From assembly GCA_005879815.1 (NCBI GenBank), contig VBKA01000154.1:1-6614 (forward strand): a stretch of DNA of 6,614 nucleotides. The letters are read 5' to 3'. The position numbers were made by a program, and so were the translations under genes. The notes under the pieces were generated by a model. It was not told where the DNA came from. It was given only the letters and a program-made list of their open reading frames with translations, and made no database searches. This stretch comes from Chloroflexota bacterium. Its GTDB lineage: Bacteria; Chloroflexota; Limnocylindria; QHBO01. Positions 5,883 to 6,614 of the stretch are shown one piece after another (positions within the stretch are counted from its first letter, which is position 1; each line of letters starts with the position of its first letter).

Positions 5883-5976
5883 GCTCGCCCGTCCGCGCAA
5901 TCTTTTAGCGCGAGACGCACAGGCACAGCATCCGTACGTCGGTCCTGTGTCCTCCTTGCCCACCTAGACTCGAACC
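5883..5976. other. Short intergenic region upstream of the MFS gene
   Basis: These 94 bases hold no gene. There are two weak pairings: a 5-base stem CGCGC/GCGCG (5894-5898 and 5908-5912) with a 9-base loop and no T-tract after it, and CACAGG (5918-5923) with CCTGTG (5944-5949) across a 20-base loop. Neither makes a convincing terminator. The second could be an operator half-site pair upstream of the proposed MFS promoter. Confidence 0.4.
5965..5970 (+). promoter_or_regulatory. Putative -10 element TAGACT of a leaderless promoter
   Basis: TAGACT fits the TAnnnT -10 form and ends 6 bases before the GTG start codon of the MFS gene. That spacing would put the transcription start at or next to the G of the GTG, as in leaderless mRNAs common in Actinobacteria and several other high-GC phyla. 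There is no Shine-Dalgarno-like sequence before this GTG. The same bases contain the in-frame TAG that prevents an upstream start. No clear -35 element is visible. Confidence 0.45.
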
Positions 5977-6614
5977 GTGCGACTGCCCGGCTCCTTCGAC
6001 GTGCTTCGCGAGCGGAACTTTGCCCGCTACCTGGCGGCCGTCACCGTATCCACCCTTGGCACGGGTATGGCCACTGTGGCCCTCGCGTTTGCGGTACTCG
6101 AGTTCGGCGGTGCCACCGATCTCGGAATCGTGCTGCTCGCCCGCGAGATTCCGCTCGTCATCCTGCTGCTGCTCGGCGGGGTCTTCGCGGACCGCATTCC
6201 CCGCCAGCGGATCCTGGTTAGCAGCGACCTCGTCAAGGGGGCCGCGCAGGCCGTCACGGCGATCCTGCTCTTCTCCGGCACCGCCACCGTCTGGAACGTC
6301 GCGCTCCTGCAGACCATGTTCGGGCTGGCCGCCGCCTTCTCCCGGCCCGCGACAACCGGGCTCATCAAGGAGGCGGCGAGTGACGCGCGGCTCCAGGAGG
6401 CCAATGCGCTCCTCGGGCTCTCGAGCAGCGTCCTCTCGATCGCGGGTCCCGCCATCGGGGCTCTCATCGTCGCAGCGGGAAGCCCCGGGTTGGCGATCGC
6501 GATCGACTCGCTGACCTTCTTCGCATCCGCCGGCTTGACCGGCACGATGCGCCTCACCACCACCGTGCGGATCGCGTCGGCGTCGGTCCTCGGAGACCTT
6601 CGGGATGGCTGGCG
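5977..6614 (+). CDS. MFS transporter, EntS/MFS_3-type exporter, N-terminal half (cut by window edge)
   Basis: This is a probable proton-driven efflux protein of the inner membrane; the substrate is unknown. 212 residues are visible of a family usually about 400-420 long. The short cytoplasmic N-terminus FDVLRERNFARYLAA is typical of MFS_3. Helix 1 is at about 18-41 and helix 2 at about 49-71. The loop 2-3 motif A variant GGVFADRIPRQRIL lies at 67-80 (D72, R73). Helices 3-4 lie at about 85-121. The family stretch FSRPATTGLIKEA (121-133) is followed by LQEANALLGLSSS and IAGPAIGALIVAAG (155-168), then AIDSLTFFASA (175-185). The charged segment from about 192 begins the central cytoplasmic loop. 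The GTG at 5977 was chosen because an in-frame TAG at 5965-5967 lies directly upstream. No ribosome binding site precedes it, and a -10-like TAGACT suggests leaderless translation. Confidence 0.92.
   Translation, partial: MRLPGSFDVLRERNFARYLAAVTVSTLGTGMATVALAFAVLEFGGATDLGIVLLAREIPLVILLLLGGVFADRIPRQRILVSSDLVKGAAQAVTAILLFSGTATVWNVALLQTMFGLAAAFSRPATTGLIKEAASDARLQEANALLGLSSSVLSIAGPAIGALIVAAGSPGLAIAIDSLTFFASAGLTGTMRLTTTVRIASASVLGDLRDGW

Noticed and set aside
5894..5912. A possible Rho-independent terminator after the small membrane protein
   Set aside because: The stem is only 5 base pairs with a 9-base loop, and no T-tract follows; the TTTT lies in the loop.
5933..5938. The CGTACG palindrome in the gap before the MFS gene
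   Set aside because: A 6-base palindrome is expected often by chance in GC-rich DNA and there is no second copy nearby.

Overview
The window is GC-rich bacterial chromosomal DNA with strongly GC-biased third codon positions and frequent GTG/TTG starts. It encodes a DUF4446 membrane protein, an AdnB-like helicase-nuclease and short Ala/Arg-rich membrane proteins. This fits a high-GC Chloroflexota (for example Limnocylindria-like) or an actinobacterium-like lineage. The assignment is inferred from gene style only; no rRNA or other marker gene is present.

Layout. Five genes run leftward (minus strand) from 5387 to beyond base 1 and look like one transcription unit. In order they are: a one-helix DUF4446 protein (4854-5387); a protein consisting only of SelB-type C-terminal winged helices (4221-4838); a 1020-residue UvrD-family helicase fused to a RecB-type nuclease with Fe-S cysteines (1129-4191); a small four-helix membrane protein (717-1124); and a class I SAM-dependent methyltransferase (1-720, cut by the window edge). 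Gaps are 15, 29 and 4 bases, followed by a TTGA stop/start overlap. Two genes run rightward: a 130-residue C-terminally anchored membrane protein (5490-5882) and the first half of an MFS exporter (5977 to the edge). The 102-base divergent region 5388-5489 holds overlapping -10-like hexamers on both strands and two inverted repeats. The MFS start codon sits 6 bases after a TAnnnT hexamer, which suggests a leaderless transcript.

How the genes relate. The helicase-nuclease is the functional centre of the minus-strand cluster and points to DNA end processing or recombination repair. No RNA gene, CRISPR array, insertion sequence, integrase or attachment site was seen, and no gene-free stretch exceeds 102 bases.

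The most unusual element is the SelB-like protein. It has SelB winged-helix sequence but no elongation-factor GTPase. It sits in the same frame as the upstream DUF4446 gene, separated from it by one UGA and five codons, and it stops short of the usual SelB C-terminal hairpin. It is either a relic of a lost selenocysteine factor or a winged-helix module put to a new use.
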